Virus record (IMG/VR): IMGVR_UViG_3300010354_000045
Coordinates: 97,494-161,493 of that record
Reading direction: 5' to 3' (one strand)
Length of the DNA stretch: 64,000 nt
Origin: a virus
Shown piece by piece: positions 8,092 through 16,306 of this stretch. The position numbers and the translations under genes are program-made. The first letter of the stretch is position 1, and each line of letters starts with the position of its first letter. Under the pieces are notes generated by a model. That model was not told where the DNA came from. It ran no database searches and worked only from the letters and a program-made list of their open reading frames with translations.

Positions 8092-8942
8092 TAAGTGCCC
8101 CATTCATTTTTAAATAACGGAACTTGCAATCTATCACTATATCTAAGTCCGTATTTCATAGCAAGTTCTGCTACTTTTCTATTATTCATACTGTACACAC
8201 TTTCAACACCGCCAACGGGCATAATATAGATATTGCCTTTAAATCCGTGTCTTCGATAAATGTCTACAACTTCTAAAACTTCGTCAGCATCTTCATTAGA
8301 AGCAATTACAAATTTTAAGTAAGTATGTCCAAGTTTTTCATATTGGCAAACTACATCAGGACGAATTGCATCTTCTCTACTTTCACCACTTACACTTAAT
8401 TTTGCACTAACGCTAAATGTTAGTGAGTTGTGACCTCTTTGTTCAATGCCCCAATTGTAAAGATAATTTCGAAAATCTTTTGATATTTCTTGGGTACCGT
8501 TAGTTTCAAAAGTTATTTCTTTAAGATTCTTCATCTTAGGGTGTTCTAGTAAATCAGGATAGTTTCTTTGCCAACCTAACAATGGCTCACCTCCTGTGAT
8601 AACTAAATGTTCGTCTCGCCATTCTTTGTATGGGAGCATTTCGCAGATACTCTCTGCAATGCTGTCTGTTGTAAGTACTGGTGAAAGGTCTTTGAACCTA
8701 GGATCCCAACTAGCATAAGAATCGCAACCGGTATGAACAAGAGGTAAATCTCTATATTGTTTAAACTCTCCAATACGTTCTGCAATAACGTGTCGTTCAT
8801 TTGATTTTTCTCCTCTAGGCAGACCAAATCCGTCACAGGTAAAATTACATCCAAACACACGTAAGAAAACGGAAGGTACACCCATATACCTTCCTTCACC
8901 TTGTATGCTATAAAATAATTCTGCTACTTTTAGTTTACTCAT
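8091..8942 (-). CDS. queE: 7-carboxy-7-deazaguanine synthase QueE (radical SAM)
   Basis: Radical SAM enzyme that converts 6-carboxy-tetrahydropterin to 7-carboxy-7-deazaguanine, the third step from GTP to preQ0. The N-terminus (FYSIQGEGRYMGVPSVFLR) is typical of QueE, as is the ITGGEPLL motif. The iron-sulfur cysteines are unusual: C32 and C36 are followed by the third, C73 in GCDSYASWD, only after 36 residues instead of two, so a 34-residue insertion splits the cluster motif. Context (folE, QueD-like, DpdA-like genes in the same region) supports a role in 7-deazaguanine synthesis for DNA modification. It overlaps its neighbours by 8 nt and 1 nt. Confidence 0.9.
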   Translation of the reverse strand: MSKLKVAELFYSIQGEGRYMGVPSVFLRVFGCNFTCDGFGLPRGEKSNERHVIAERIGEFKQYRDLPLVHTGCDSYASWDPRFKDLSPVLTTDSIAESICEMLPYKEWRDEHLVITGGEPLLGWQRNYPDLLEHPKMKNLKEITFETNGTQEISKDFRNYLYNWGIEQRGHNSLTFSVSAKLSVSGESREDAIRPDVVCQYEKLGHTYLKFVIASNEDADEVLEVVDIYRRHGFKGNIYIMPVGGVESVYSMNNRKVAELAMKYGLRYSDRLQVPLFKNEWGT

Positions 8943-9201
8943 AAATTTTTGACCATATTTTTAGTTTATCTTGTTTCTTTTGACTAGCTTGCTGTAATTC
9001 TTCCTTGGTAAAAACACCATGATCTATTAACAGGTTAATCATTAGCATAACATCACCCGCTTCTTGCGTAAGATGCTGTCTTTGAGAGCCACCATCTTTG
9101 TAGCTATTATCTAGACCAAAACGGCGCACTTTACTAGCAGATACTATTAGCTCTCCGCATTCTTCTTGTAAGATATCAAGTATTTCCTGAATCTTTGACA
9201 T
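8935..9201 (-). CDS. MazG-like nucleotide pyrophosphohydrolase
   Basis: 88 residues, the size of a minimal MazG domain. It has the two metal-binding acidic motifs of the all-alpha NTP pyrophosphatases: EECGE near residues 13-17 and EAGDVML (ExxD) in the third helix. Such enzymes hydrolyse NTPs or dNTPs to the monophosphate; the phage substrate is unknown. It is coupled by overlap to queE downstream and to the Cys-containing protein upstream, so it belongs to the folE operon of nucleotide genes. Confidence 0.75.
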   Translation of the reverse strand: MSKIQEILDILQEECGELIVSASKVRRFGLDNSYKDGGSQRQHLTQEAGDVMLMINLLIDHGVFTKEELQQASQKKQDKLKIWSKIYE

Positions 9202-9529
9202 TTTGTTTCCTAAGTTCTTCTACGTCTTTGACAGCTGATTGTAACACAGTTGCATAGTTAAGAGCAACCTGTTTATTCATAATAATACAAGTTTCAAAAT
9301 CAGTATATCCTTTGGTTAGCAGCTTCCAAATGTGTAACCAACGATTCTTTGACCAGAAATTAGTCCTAGTTGTAGTATAAACGGTTACAGTAACACCTAT
9401 GTCTTCTGCTTCAATATCAATAGTATGTGTGCAGTCATCACTACCGCATTCGCATACGGCCTTGTACATCTTTGATGTACCCCAATCTTTAACTAGTAAA
9501 ACTCCGTTTGCTGGTTTTTGTGGTTTCAT
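9176..9529 (-). CDS. Conserved phage protein with cysteine cluster
   Basis: 117 residues. The N-terminal half has a CECGSDDC cluster (three cysteines within eight residues), suggesting metal binding, followed by a Trp-rich segment ([12 protein letters not shown]) and a helical C-terminus. I recognise this as a conserved but uncharacterised protein of T4-like phages. It overlaps both guaC and the MazG-like gene. Confidence 0.7.
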   Translation of the reverse strand: MKPQKPANGVLLVKDWGTSKMYKAVCECGSDDCTHTIDIEAEDIGVTVTVYTTTRTNFWSKNRWLHIWKLLTKGYTDFETCIIMNKQVALNYATVLQSAVKDVEELRKQNVKDSGNT

Positions 9530-10545
9530 TTTAAAAATACATCGTTAATTTGTCTATTGACTCTAACAAATGTTGTACATTTTGGTAATTGTTTGAGTGT
9601 AGGTGCTCCGACATATGTACAGGTACTGCGTAGGCCACCAAGAATATCTAAAACAGTATTTTTCACAGTACCTCTATATGGAATTTCTACAGTGCGACCT
9701 TCTGATGAACGATATTCCGCAACACCGCCGTGGTGTTTATTCATAGCAGTGTCAGAACTCATACCATAAAATGTAACTTTGCCATCTTTGACTTCGCCGC
9801 CGCCTTCATCGTGTCCAGCTAACATGCCGCCTAACATTACAAAGTCTGCGCCAGCACCAAATGCCTTAGCTACATCTCCAGGACAAGTACAACCGCCGTC
9901 AGCAATGATGTGTCCGCCAAGACCATGAGCGGCATCGGCACATTCGATAATTGCGGATAGTTGCGGATAGCCAACACCTGTCTGTACACGAGTAGTGCAA
10001 ACAGCACCAGGCCCAATACCAACTTTAACAATATCTGCTCCACGTAAGATTAACTCCTGTGTCATGTCTGCGGTAACGACGTTACCAGCAATAATAGTGC
10101 AATGAGGAAATGTTTCTCTAACCTTTTGAACAAAATCAGCGAATCGTTCTTGGTAACCATTAGCTACATCAATACAGATAAAACGTATTTCTGGATACAC
10201 ATTAATAAGTTGGCGTAATTTTAAAAATTCACTATCACTGGTGCCGGTGCTAACTGCAAAATAGTTTCCGCCAATATCTTGAATAGTTGTTTGAAAATAT
10301 TCTATACCAATGTTTTTTACTAAACAAGTAAACATACGATGCTGATATAAGGCATGAGCCATTTGTAGTGTGCCTACACCATCCATATTACTAGCCATAA
10401 TAGGAACCCCATGCCATTCAAATCTGCTGTATTTGAATGTATAATGCCTTACAAGATCTACTTCTTTACGACTACCTAATGTACTGCGCTTAGGACGAAT
10501 AAGTACATCCTTATAATCTAATTTAATTTCGTCTTCAATTCTCAT
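9526..10545 (-). CDS. guaC: GMP reductase
   Basis: Reduces GMP to IMP with NADPH and release of ammonia. The protein follows E. coli GuaC closely over its whole length (about 339 residues versus 347), including the N-terminus [20 protein letters not shown], the catalytic cysteine C183 in GPGAVCTTR, the phosphate-binding DGGC...[18 protein letters not shown] region and FYGMSS. The GuaC-type sequence separates it from IMP dehydrogenase; no CBS domains are present. I chose the ATG at 10545 rather than the one at 10557: it overlaps the upstream stop (ATGA), has a GGTGGGA ribosome binding site, and matches the GuaC N-terminus. In the operon with the phosphoribosyltransferase and folE it probably adjusts purine pools. 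Confidence 0.93.
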   Translation of the reverse strand: MRIEDEIKLDYKDVLIRPKRSTLGSRKEVDLVRHYTFKYSRFEWHGVPIMASNMDGVGTLQMAHALYQHRMFTCLVKNIGIEYFQTTIQDIGGNYFAVSTGTSDSEFLKLRQLINVYPEIRFICIDVANGYQERFADFVQKVRETFPHCTIIAGNVVTADMTQELILRGADIVKVGIGPGAVCTTRVQTGVGYPQLSAIIECADAAHGLGGHIIADGGCTCPGDVAKAFGAGADFVMLGGMLAGHDEGGGEVKDGKVTFYGMSSDTAMNKHHGGVAEYRSSEGRTVEIPYRGTVKNTVLDILGGLRSTCTYVGAPTLKQLPKCTTFVRVNRQINDVFLK

Positions 10546-11129
10546 TGTTCCCACCATGCTTCATAGGGAAATTCTACCCACACATCATTCTCTGCCTTGT
10601 TGACTTCCATGCCAACAAAGTCCATACCTACTCGACATTTACTAGCTAAGTTATCAACGAGAACTGCAAATTTTACATTATTATTCCAAACATGTTCCCA
10701 TTCAGGATCATTTGGTAAACAACTACTAGGCCAGTCATTCATAATCCAGTTGAAGGTAGCACCTGTGTCATTAATGTCATCAACGACGAGAATGTTTTTA
10801 AAATTTTCGCCTTGTTCTAACAGACTCGATGCGGCATCTAATACTGAACCAATATCGTTTTCATCTTCAATATGAATTTCTTGTTTAGGATAGCCTAGCG
10901 CATCTTCAGCCATACTGCAATCACTGACACACTCACCGCCGTCACGCAGACTAACTTGTAAAGGCTTCATAGGAATATTTAGATAATGACTAATCATAAC
11001 AGCTGGAATAAGGCCGCCACGACTAATACCTACAATATAATCTGGCCGCCAGCCGCTATTAGCAATATCTCTACAAATTTTAGAAACTAATTTTTTTAGT
11101 TCTCTATCTTTAAGAATTAATTTATTCAT
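10542..11129 (-). CDS. Purine (Gpt-like) phosphoribosyltransferase
   Basis: 195 residues. The PRPP-binding motif [14 protein letters not shown] is intact (about residues 116-129), preceded by a [12 protein letters not shown] loop and followed by a C-terminal WVEFPYEAW that matches the WIE-PW end of xanthine-guanine phosphoribosyltransferases. Such enzymes convert a free purine base and PRPP to the nucleotide. Base preference (guanine, xanthine, hypoxanthine or a deazapurine) cannot be read from the sequence. It is coupled to folE upstream and guaC downstream by ATGA overlaps. Confidence 0.85.
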   Translation of the reverse strand: MNKLILKDRELKKLVSKICRDIANSGWRPDYIVGISRGGLIPAVMISHYLNIPMKPLQVSLRDGGECVSDCSMAEDALGYPKQEIHIEDENDIGSVLDAASSLLEQGENFKNILVVDDINDTGATFNWIMNDWPSSCLPNDPEWEHVWNNNVKFAVLVDNLASKCRVGMDFVGMEVNKAENDVWVEFPYEAWWEQ

Positions 11130-11869
11130 CTCGGAGCAAACTCTTGTTGTAGTTTAATGTTATCGAAAAACTCTTTTTTAGTACCGGCATCTTCTTTAAA
11201 CGCACCTCTTAACACAGTTGTTTGTGTTAGGCTCGAATGTGCCATGATACCACGATTTTCACAGCAGCCATGTACTGCCTGAATGTAAACCCCTAGGTCT
11301 TTAGTTCCTGTGGCTTTTTGGATCTGCCTAGCAATTTCATTAGCAAGCTCCTCCTGGAGAGTGCCTCGCCTGGCACACCACTGGGCAATCCTTGTATACT
11401 TTGAAAGCCCAATAAGATGTTGGGCAGCAATAATACCAATATAAGCAACGCCAACCACAGGTTGGTGATGATGGCTACACATACTACGAAGCTCACTACG
11501 AACAACAAGCATGCCTTCGTAACGGTCCTCCGAATCATTAGGAAACGATGTTGAGTCTGGTGCTGGGTCATATCTTCCTGCCATTACTTCATTAAAATAC
11601 ATCTTAGCCAGCCTTCGAGCTGTGCCTTTTGAATTAGGATCTGTTTCTCTATCAATTAACAGCCGATCAAGTACTAGTTCAAATGCTTCTGCGGCTTCGT
11701 CGATTAATTGGTCTTTAAATTCTTCAGTAACATACTCACTGATATTATCTCCAGCCCAGAATCTTTTTCCATCTCTCTTCATTTTAAAGCGAAGATAATC
11801 TCCAAGATATGCTTCTTTGTAGCCACCGTCGCCGGCCATGGCATCAAGTGCTGTTTCTTTCTGTGTCAT
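11126..11869 (-). CDS. folE: GTP cyclohydrolase I FolE
   Basis: Converts GTP to 7,8-dihydroneopterin triphosphate, first step shared by folate and 7-deazaguanine synthesis. Zinc ligands are conserved: C131 and H134 in CSHHHQP and C202 in HGCCENRG, matching C110, H113 and C181 of the E. coli enzyme. Length is 247 residues against about 222. It is the first gene after the promoter at 11889-11918 and heads the operon of overlapping genes that includes queE. An AGGAGAAAAA ribosome binding site precedes the ATG. Confidence 0.95.
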   Translation of the reverse strand: MTQKETALDAMAGDGGYKEAYLGDYLRFKMKRDGKRFWAGDNISEYVTEEFKDQLIDEAAEAFELVLDRLLIDRETDPNSKGTARRLAKMYFNEVMAGRYDPAPDSTSFPNDSEDRYEGMLVVRSELRSMCSHHHQPVVGVAYIGIIAAQHLIGLSKYTRIAQWCARRGTLQEELANEIARQIQKATGTKDLGVYIQAVHGCCENRGIMAHSSLTQTTVLRGAFKEDAGTKKEFFDNIKLQQEFAPR

Positions 11870-11888
11870 TTTTTCTCCTATTATGTAT

Positions 11889-11918
11889 AGTATATAGGTT
11901 TATTTAGGTCGTTGTCAA
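11889..11918 (-). promoter_or_regulatory. Sigma70-like promoter for the folE operon
   Basis: Minus strand TTGACA (11913-11918), 18 bp to TATACT (11889-11894), or 16 bp to TATATA (11891-11896). It overlaps the 3' end of the upstream small gene. Confidence 0.75.
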
Positions 11919-12107
11919 ATTTTTATACCTTTTTCGGCATTCTTCTTTTACTTCTTTTGGAATATCTGGATGCCATTCGGCCATTCCGCAGTCATATACT
12001 CTACTTTTTTCACGTGGAGAAAAGTAAATTAATGTAGGAATAATTACAAATAATAAAAATAACATTAACAACAATGTTAAAGAGATTCGCTTAATAATAT
12101 TCGACAT
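11904..12107 (-). CDS. Small membrane protein
   Basis: 67 residues with one strongly hydrophobic N-terminal segment (ISLTLLLMLFLLFVIIPTLIYF, about residues 8-29), then a polar tail with two cysteines ending in basic residues. Probably a single-pass inner-membrane protein. It overlaps the upstream gene by 31 nt. Function unknown. Confidence 0.65.
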   Translation of the reverse strand: MSNIIKRISLTLLLMLFLLFVIIPTLIYFSPREKSRVYDCGMAEWHPDIPKEVKEECRKRYKNLTTT

Positions 12108-12310
12108 AGATTAGCATCTTTAGTTGTTTTAAATGTGAAAGACATATGATACATACCTGGTTTGTAATAAAACCTGTGTCCAGGTAATCCAAATACTTCG
12201 AGTACTTTTGCACACTGTTCGTTCCACCAAGGAACATTTTCATTATACCAAAATATCTCAACTATCTGATTTTTATCGGTTATTTCTTCCCACCATCTGT
12301 CGTTGTTCAT
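12077..12310 (-). CDS. Small conserved phage protein
   Basis: 77 residues, Trp-rich (WW and PWWNEQC motifs), with a FGLPGHRFYYKPGMYHMSF core. The pattern is one I associate with uncharacterised proteins of T4-like marine phages. It overlaps genes on both sides (31 and 38 nt). Confidence 0.65.
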   Translation of the reverse strand: MNNDRWWEEITDKNQIVEIFWYNENVPWWNEQCAKVLEVFGLPGHRFYYKPGMYHMSFTFKTTKDANLCRILLSESL

Positions 12311-12464
12311 TTTCTAAAAACTTTATTTCATCTTTTATGTAATCTCTATAATCAGAAAGTACTTCTAATTTCCTTCCTGATTCACCAGTTGATCTTAGTG
12401 TTTCTAGATCTTTTTCAATAATACTAAGTTTTTCTTTAAGTTCTTTAACAGTTAAATCACTCAT
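12273..12464 (-). CDS. Small coiled-coil protein
   Basis: 63 residues, almost entirely a heptad-like Leu/Glu/Lys helix with a basic C-terminus. It overlaps the upstream gene by 4 nt (ATGA) and the downstream one by 38 nt. No family recognised. Confidence 0.6.
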   Translation of the reverse strand: MSDLTVKELKEKLSIIEKDLETLRSTGESGRKLEVLSDYRDYIKDEIKFLENEQRQMVGRNNR

Positions 12465-12667
12465 AAAGACACAAGCCCTTGTGCTAATGTTTTTACTTCT
12501 TCATCGGTCATAAAAAATTGATAAGTTGACGAAGAATCTACTCCACCATCTTTATTTTTACACTCTTGTATAAATTCAATAGCATTAAGATTATTAGGAT
12601 AAGAACATTTCCAACTTTTAATTCTTAGTCTAAAACCTAAATCTTCTTTGACAATAAATTCTTTCAT
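12461..12667 (-). CDS. Small conserved phage protein
   Basis: 68 residues, mixed alpha/beta, no motif recognised. Coupled to both neighbours through 4-nt ATGA overlaps. Similar short proteins occur in T4-like phages; function unknown. Confidence 0.6.
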   Translation of the reverse strand: MKEFIVKEDLGFRLRIKSWKCSYPNNLNAIEFIQECKNKDGGVDSSSTYQFFMTDEEVKTLAQGLVSL

Positions 12668-13035
12668 TTTTCTTCTCCTTTAATTGATTGCCACATTCTG
12701 TATTTAGAAAGAGTTTCGATATAATCTTCGTATTTTTTCTTTAAAAGAGGATAACTATTTTCTAATGCAACATCTCTTTCGGGGATCATCAAGACTTTTT
12801 CGATTGTTCGTAATCGTTCTTCTAAATCTCTACCATTGTGTATAATCTTACCTTTTACATCTAAACTAGCCGGATCATTGTTAACAATTAAAGTTGGACT
12901 TATTTGATATCCAGTAGTATTCGTGATAGTATACGTCCCATTAGATCCTGCCATGGTACCTAGTGTGCCTCCGCCTAACACAGTATTTTGTGTAGTCCAG
13001 TTAAGTGGTGCTGATACTTTGCTGTTTACGGTCAT
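12664..13035 (-). CDS. Conserved phage protein, Gly/Thr-rich N-terminus
   Basis: 123 residues. The N-terminal half is Gly/Ser/Thr/Asn-rich and beta-like and contains GSNGTYTIT. The C-terminal half has NGRDLEERLRTIEKVLMIPE, a short helical motif that I recognise in several marine T4-like phage proteins. The GS(N/S)GTYTI phrase recurs in the gene at 13467-13847, so the two may be partial paralogues. It may be a small virion component, but this is inference. Confidence 0.6.
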   Translation of the reverse strand: MTVNSKVSAPLNWTTQNTVLGGGTLGTMAGSNGTYTITNTTGYQISPTLIVNNDPASLDVKGKIIHNGRDLEERLRTIEKVLMIPERDVALENSYPLLKKKYEDYIETLSKYRMWQSIKGEEK

Positions 13036-13492
13036 TTAAGTATTTCTCATTATGTACCCAGGTATTTTTTACAAGAAATCCCCATTCACGACGTTGCGGT
13101 CCTGGCATGAACAACGTCCAGCAGTCTACGCCTGCTTCAAGCTCAATACGGTGATAGCTATTAGCACTGCAAATACGGAAATGCCCAGGCCCACGCCAAT
13201 GCCGTGTTTCACTGATCTTGGCACCTTGCGAATTAAAGTTAGGAGTCCATTCATAATAACCACCTTTTAAGATAATTGTAGCGTAAGGCCAAGGATGATC
13301 ATGTACGTCGTCCGGATCGCTACGTAAAAATTTATGTAAAAAAATATTAAAAGGAAAATGCTGTCTATCTTTTAAAAAAACATAGTAACGTTCGAGATAT
13401 GGTTTTTCGCTTACGCGATCCATAATAATTCTTTTTCGATCGTGTTTTTCTAACCACGAAAGAAATTTACTTTTTATCTTTTGGATTATCAT
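13001..13492 (-). CDS. Cupin-fold phage protein
   Basis: About 163 residues. The motif HDHPWPYATIILKGGYYEW followed later by HRIELEAGVDCWTLF has the two-part, His-containing pattern of a cupin beta-barrel, so a metal-dependent enzyme or sugar-binding protein is plausible. I chose the ATG at 13492 over the one at 13534: AAGGA lies 5 nt before it, and the upstream one has no such site and would lengthen the overlap with the preceding gene. Substrate unknown. The glycosyltransferase two genes upstream suggests sugar metabolism, but this is only context. Confidence 0.65.
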   Translation of the reverse strand: MIIQKIKSKFLSWLEKHDRKRIIMDRVSEKPYLERYYVFLKDRQHFPFNIFLHKFLRSDPDDVHDHPWPYATIILKGGYYEWTPNFNSQGAKISETRHWRGPGHFRICSANSYHRIELEAGVDCWTLFMPGPQRREWGFLVKNTWVHNEKYLNDRKQQSISTT

Positions 13493-13847
13493 ATTCGTCC
13501 TTAACAAGATAGTAAGTTGTTTTAAACTTTTCAAAGGCTATTGCTAGTCCTGGAAATTCTTTACACATAGCTTCTATTCTACTAAAACTAGGCAAGCAGT
13601 CTACAAACTCTTTTCCATTACTCCATTCATTAATACTATATGTGCCGGGCACAGTGCCACTGCTAATAGTATAAGTTCCAGAAGATCCTGTAGCTCCAAT
13701 ATAACCACTACCATTACTTCCTGTAATAGATATATTGCTTATTGAAGCAGTATCTAAACTGCTATCCATAGTCCATGAACTAGGATCAATTGTTATTGTA
13801 TCATTTAATGTTATTGAGTAAAGGTCCTGCTGAGAAGAATTGCCCAT
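13467..13847 (-). CDS. Hypothetical Gly/Ser/Thr-rich phage protein
   Basis: 126 residues. The first ~70 are rich in Ser, Thr, Gly and Ile in an alternating, beta-strand-like pattern with GSSGTYTIS, shared with the 12664-13035 gene. The last ~50 residues are a helical, charged domain ending in DNPKDKK. It overlaps the glycosyltransferase stop by 47 nt. Could be a small structural or adhesion protein; no firm assignment. Confidence 0.55.
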   Translation of the reverse strand: MGNSSQQDLYSITLNDTITIDPSSWTMDSSLDTASISNISITGSNGSGYIGATGSSGTYTISSGTVPGTYSINEWSNGKEFVDCLPSFSRIEAMCKEFPGLAIAFEKFKTTYYLVKDEYDNPKDKK

Positions 13848-14892
13848 CTAAAGCCTCCGCTTGTTTTTTAATGAGAGGCAATCTTGTTTCGTAATAGTCC
13901 ATATGACTCATGATTGCTCTACATAGATCTGGCCTATATACATTATAGGCATCCCAGCTTTCAGTCCATTTGCTAGGATATTTAAAATTGTCAAAATACA
14001 TTTCTGTGTAACTGAGTCTGTCTGGAACCATTGGAACAGCATCAACTACTGCACCCTCGTAACAACTAATTCCTAAAGTTTCTTGTAGATTAGCACTGAA
14101 TACCAGTTTTGCTTCACCTAGTAGGGTGTGATATTCGTGTTTAGTTAGTTTACGATCTTGACAAACTACAAACTCATATTGTGGTAAGTGTGTAGATAAG
14201 TCTCGAAAAATTTCAACTTGTTTTTCTGGTGCAATACGATGCGGAAAAAGAATTAAGTTTCTTTTTGGAATACCTTTATACTGAGAAAGTGTACTAGGCA
14301 TATACTCCATAGGCCAGCCTGTACGAATAACCTTGCCGCTATCTAGAAGATCTTTAACATCTTCTTCATACCAGGGATTTTCACTAGGATAGCCATCCTC
14401 CAATAAGTTCTTTATAAAAAGGTCAATATGAAAATTAGTAGCAAAGTAATTATGATCAATAGCATGAAAGAAACTCTTTTCAGCATTTCTAACCCATTTA
14501 GCTTTGCCAATTAATCGACCAAGAAAATCTTGAGGATCGTAACTACCAGCATGCCACAGTGCGTGAATCTTAACAGGAATGTCAAGAAGCTCACTCATGT
14601 ATTTTAAGTTTATGATACCAGGATGCCAAGCATCAGTAAACAAAAAATGATCCCCAGGCTTAACTGCTCCGGATGTAAATAAGCGACTAAATTCTTCAAC
14701 TTGACGAGACTTGTATATATTAGTCCCACCAAAATTGAGAAAGGCACCAGGAGTAGTGGCACTAGGAATATCCTCAGGACCACTGATGACATGAACTTCA
14801 TGTCCTTGTTTTTTAAGAAGTTCGGGTACATGATGTTTCCATTGTCCGGTGTACCTTGTATCAACTGCTTCTAGATCAACAAGATAGATCAT
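13801..14892 (-). CDS. GT-B-like glycosyltransferase
   Basis: 363 residues. The N-terminus (WKHHVPELLKKQGHEVHVISG) and the C-terminal half (LILFPHRIAPEKQVEIFRDL, then an ETLGISCYEGAVVDAVPMVPD donor-site motif) match the two Rossmann domains of GT-B glycosyltransferases. It should transfer a sugar from an activated nucleotide sugar; the acceptor is unknown. Gene position, in the same run as the clamp, the DpdA-like and QueD-like genes, leaves open a DNA target, but a virion protein or a host surface target is equally possible. It is coupled to the next gene by a one-base overlap. Confidence 0.8.
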   Translation of the reverse strand: MIYLVDLEAVDTRYTGQWKHHVPELLKKQGHEVHVISGPEDIPSATTPGAFLNFGGTNIYKSRQVEEFSRLFTSGAVKPGDHFLFTDAWHPGIINLKYMSELLDIPVKIHALWHAGSYDPQDFLGRLIGKAKWVRNAEKSFFHAIDHNYFATNFHIDLFIKNLLEDGYPSENPWYEEDVKDLLDSGKVIRTGWPMEYMPSTLSQYKGIPKRNLILFPHRIAPEKQVEIFRDLSTHLPQYEFVVCQDRKLTKHEYHTLLGEAKLVFSANLQETLGISCYEGAVVDAVPMVPDRLSYTEMYFDNFKYPSKWTESWDAYNVYRPDLCRAIMSHMDYYETRLPLIKKQAEALDGQFFSAGPLLNNIK

Positions 14893-15113
14893 TAATTTTT
14901 AGCCTTGTATCCGTTTTTGTAATTAAATTTTCTTGATCTGTTACTATAGAGATACTTATTCCAAATATCACTCTGCTTGTTGTACAAATGAGCCTCGTTG
15001 AATTCCAAAAGCTCCATGCGACAAAAATCCCTAAATGCATCAAGGTCGTCAAAAATTTTGACTACTTCGGGGCGAGTTTGGAAATAACTTACTTCTTTGT
15101 AATTAATAGCCAT
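14892..15113 (-). CDS. Small hypothetical protein
   Basis: 73 residues, rich in aromatic and charged residues, basic C-terminus (SRKFNYKNGYKAKN). No motif recognised. Its stop overlaps the glycosyltransferase start by one base. Confidence 0.6.
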   Translation of the reverse strand: MAINYKEVSYFQTRPEVVKIFDDLDAFRDFCRMELLEFNEAHLYNKQSDIWNKYLYSNRSRKFNYKNGYKAKN

Positions 15114-15124
15114 ATTAAGTTTCC

Positions 15125-15517
15125 TTAAAATTTAATAAAACAACCATTTTCTCCGTCTTCGGAGACCTCAATCCAAACCTCTCGGCCTGGATACCTTGCG
15201 TTGATCTGTGCATATAAATCTTCACTGATCATTTCGCAACTTTTATAATCAAGTGTCAGTGTACTATCTTTATAAAGATTTTCCAACCAACGCTTGAACT
15301 GAATAAACTCAATATCTCGATCGTTGTGTGTTACAGAGATCCAAACACGAAAGTGAAAGATATGACGATGGGGATAACCAAGAAAGCTAACATCATATTC
15401 ATCGCCTGTGGCTAGATTAGGATCAGTTAATGCTGCTGGATATTTGTGAATACCTTCTTTTTGAAAGGTTACCCAGATCATTCTATTTGGTCTTACATCA
15501 GTTTTAATTGTTGTCAT
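15125..15517 (-). CDS. QueD-like T-fold protein (6-carboxytetrahydropterin synthase-like)
   Basis: 130 residues, the size of QueD (about 120). HRHIFHFRVWI (H50, H52), a preceding His (H24), DIEFIQFKRWLE, and the terminal IEVSEDGENGC line up in order with the zinc-binding LHGHSF, IIDFAELK and VKET...AGC segments of E. coli QueD. The catalytic cysteine that QueD carries just before LHGH is absent; the region reads FLGYPHRH. The fold call is therefore reasonable but the reaction is uncertain. Context supports the pathway: folE supplies the substrate of a QueD, and queE would use its product. Confidence 0.6.
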   Translation of the reverse strand: MTTIKTDVRPNRMIWVTFQKEGIHKYPAALTDPNLATGDEYDVSFLGYPHRHIFHFRVWISVTHNDRDIEFIQFKRWLENLYKDSTLTLDYKSCEMISEDLYAQINARYPGREVWIEVSEDGENGCFIKF

Positions 15518-16038
15518 TTGATAATCTCGTCGTTTTTATATTCGCTCCAAGTAGTATACTTGGATCTATCTTGAAGTTTATGTAGGCTATGACACCATAC
15601 ACCAGGATTTGTTGCTTTAAAATCTTTGTCGTCGATTTTAACCATTGTGTTATAATTCCATAGTTTAATATAAGGAATTGGAACACGAATTTGAGGAATA
15701 AAATTTTCATAACTGCAAAGATTGCCGTCATGAAATTCTTCAATGAAATTTAATGAAATATCTAGAGAACACAGATATTCTTTTTCTAAAAAATACTCAA
15801 TCATAGTTTCCCAACGTTGCCAATCTAATGCATCCTTAGGAGTAAAACTATGATTAGCACCAAAAAAGATATGATCAATTTTAGTGTTTGTTGATGTTAA
15901 AATAGCTTCAACATCTTGTACAGGATGCACATCTACAACAAATAAAGTATTAAGACCAAATGCCGGTGTCTTTTCAACTTCCTTACCAAAGAAAAATTTA
16001 ACATTTTCTCTAACACCGTCGTTATAATTACGCTTCAT
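15514..16038 (-). CDS. Conserved hypothetical phage protein
   Basis: 174 residues, acidic, with FFGKEVEKTPAFGLNTLFVV near the start and a NFIPQIRVPIPYIKLWNYNT segment in the second half. No known domain recognised. It overlaps the QueD-like gene by 4 nt and the upstream BPSL0761-like gene by 11 nt. The steady position between QueD-like and DpdA-like genes makes a role in the same process possible, but nothing in the sequence shows it. Confidence 0.65.
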   Translation of the reverse strand: MKRNYNDGVRENVKFFFGKEVEKTPAFGLNTLFVVDVHPVQDVEAILTSTNTKIDHIFFGANHSFTPKDALDWQRWETMIEYFLEKEYLCSLDISLNFIEEFHDGNLCSYENFIPQIRVPIPYIKLWNYNTMVKIDDKDFKATNPGVWCHSLHKLQDRSKYTTWSEYKNDEIIK

Positions 16039-16306
16039 TTTTCTCTGCCTTAGATTGTTCGTATTGCTTGATTAAGCGAGTAACAGCTTCCATTTGAGTT
16101 TGAAATACATCTGGCGCATCTGCAGAAGCACGTTCCATATCCCAGTCACTAGGATAGTGACGTAGCATACTTCGAGCGTGTTCTCTGATAAGTTTAGGAA
16201 CTCGTGGAGTGTGTTGAGGATTACACAAGTCTATTAAAAATTTACGAGTCTGTATAACAGCTCGATAACGTTCGTCAGGTAGCGTCATGACCCAATTCCA
16301 ATTCAT
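16028..16306 (-). CDS. BPSL0761-family protein
   Basis: 92 residues. MTLPDERYRAVIQTRKFL followed by REHARSMLRHYPSDWDMERA is the characteristic pattern of the small, uncharacterised BPSL0761 family found in proteobacteria and phages. No catalytic residues known. It overlaps the DpdA-like gene by 32 nt. Confidence 0.7.
   Translation of the reverse strand: MNWNWVMTLPDERYRAVIQTRKFLIDLCNPQHTPRVPKLIREHARSMLRHYPSDWDMERASADAPDVFQTQMEAVTRLIKQYEQSKAEKNEA

Noticed and set aside
13493-13534. Longer N-terminus for the cupin-like gene
   Set aside because: The ATG at 13492 has AAGGA at good spacing; the upstream one has none and extends the overlap with the previous gene.
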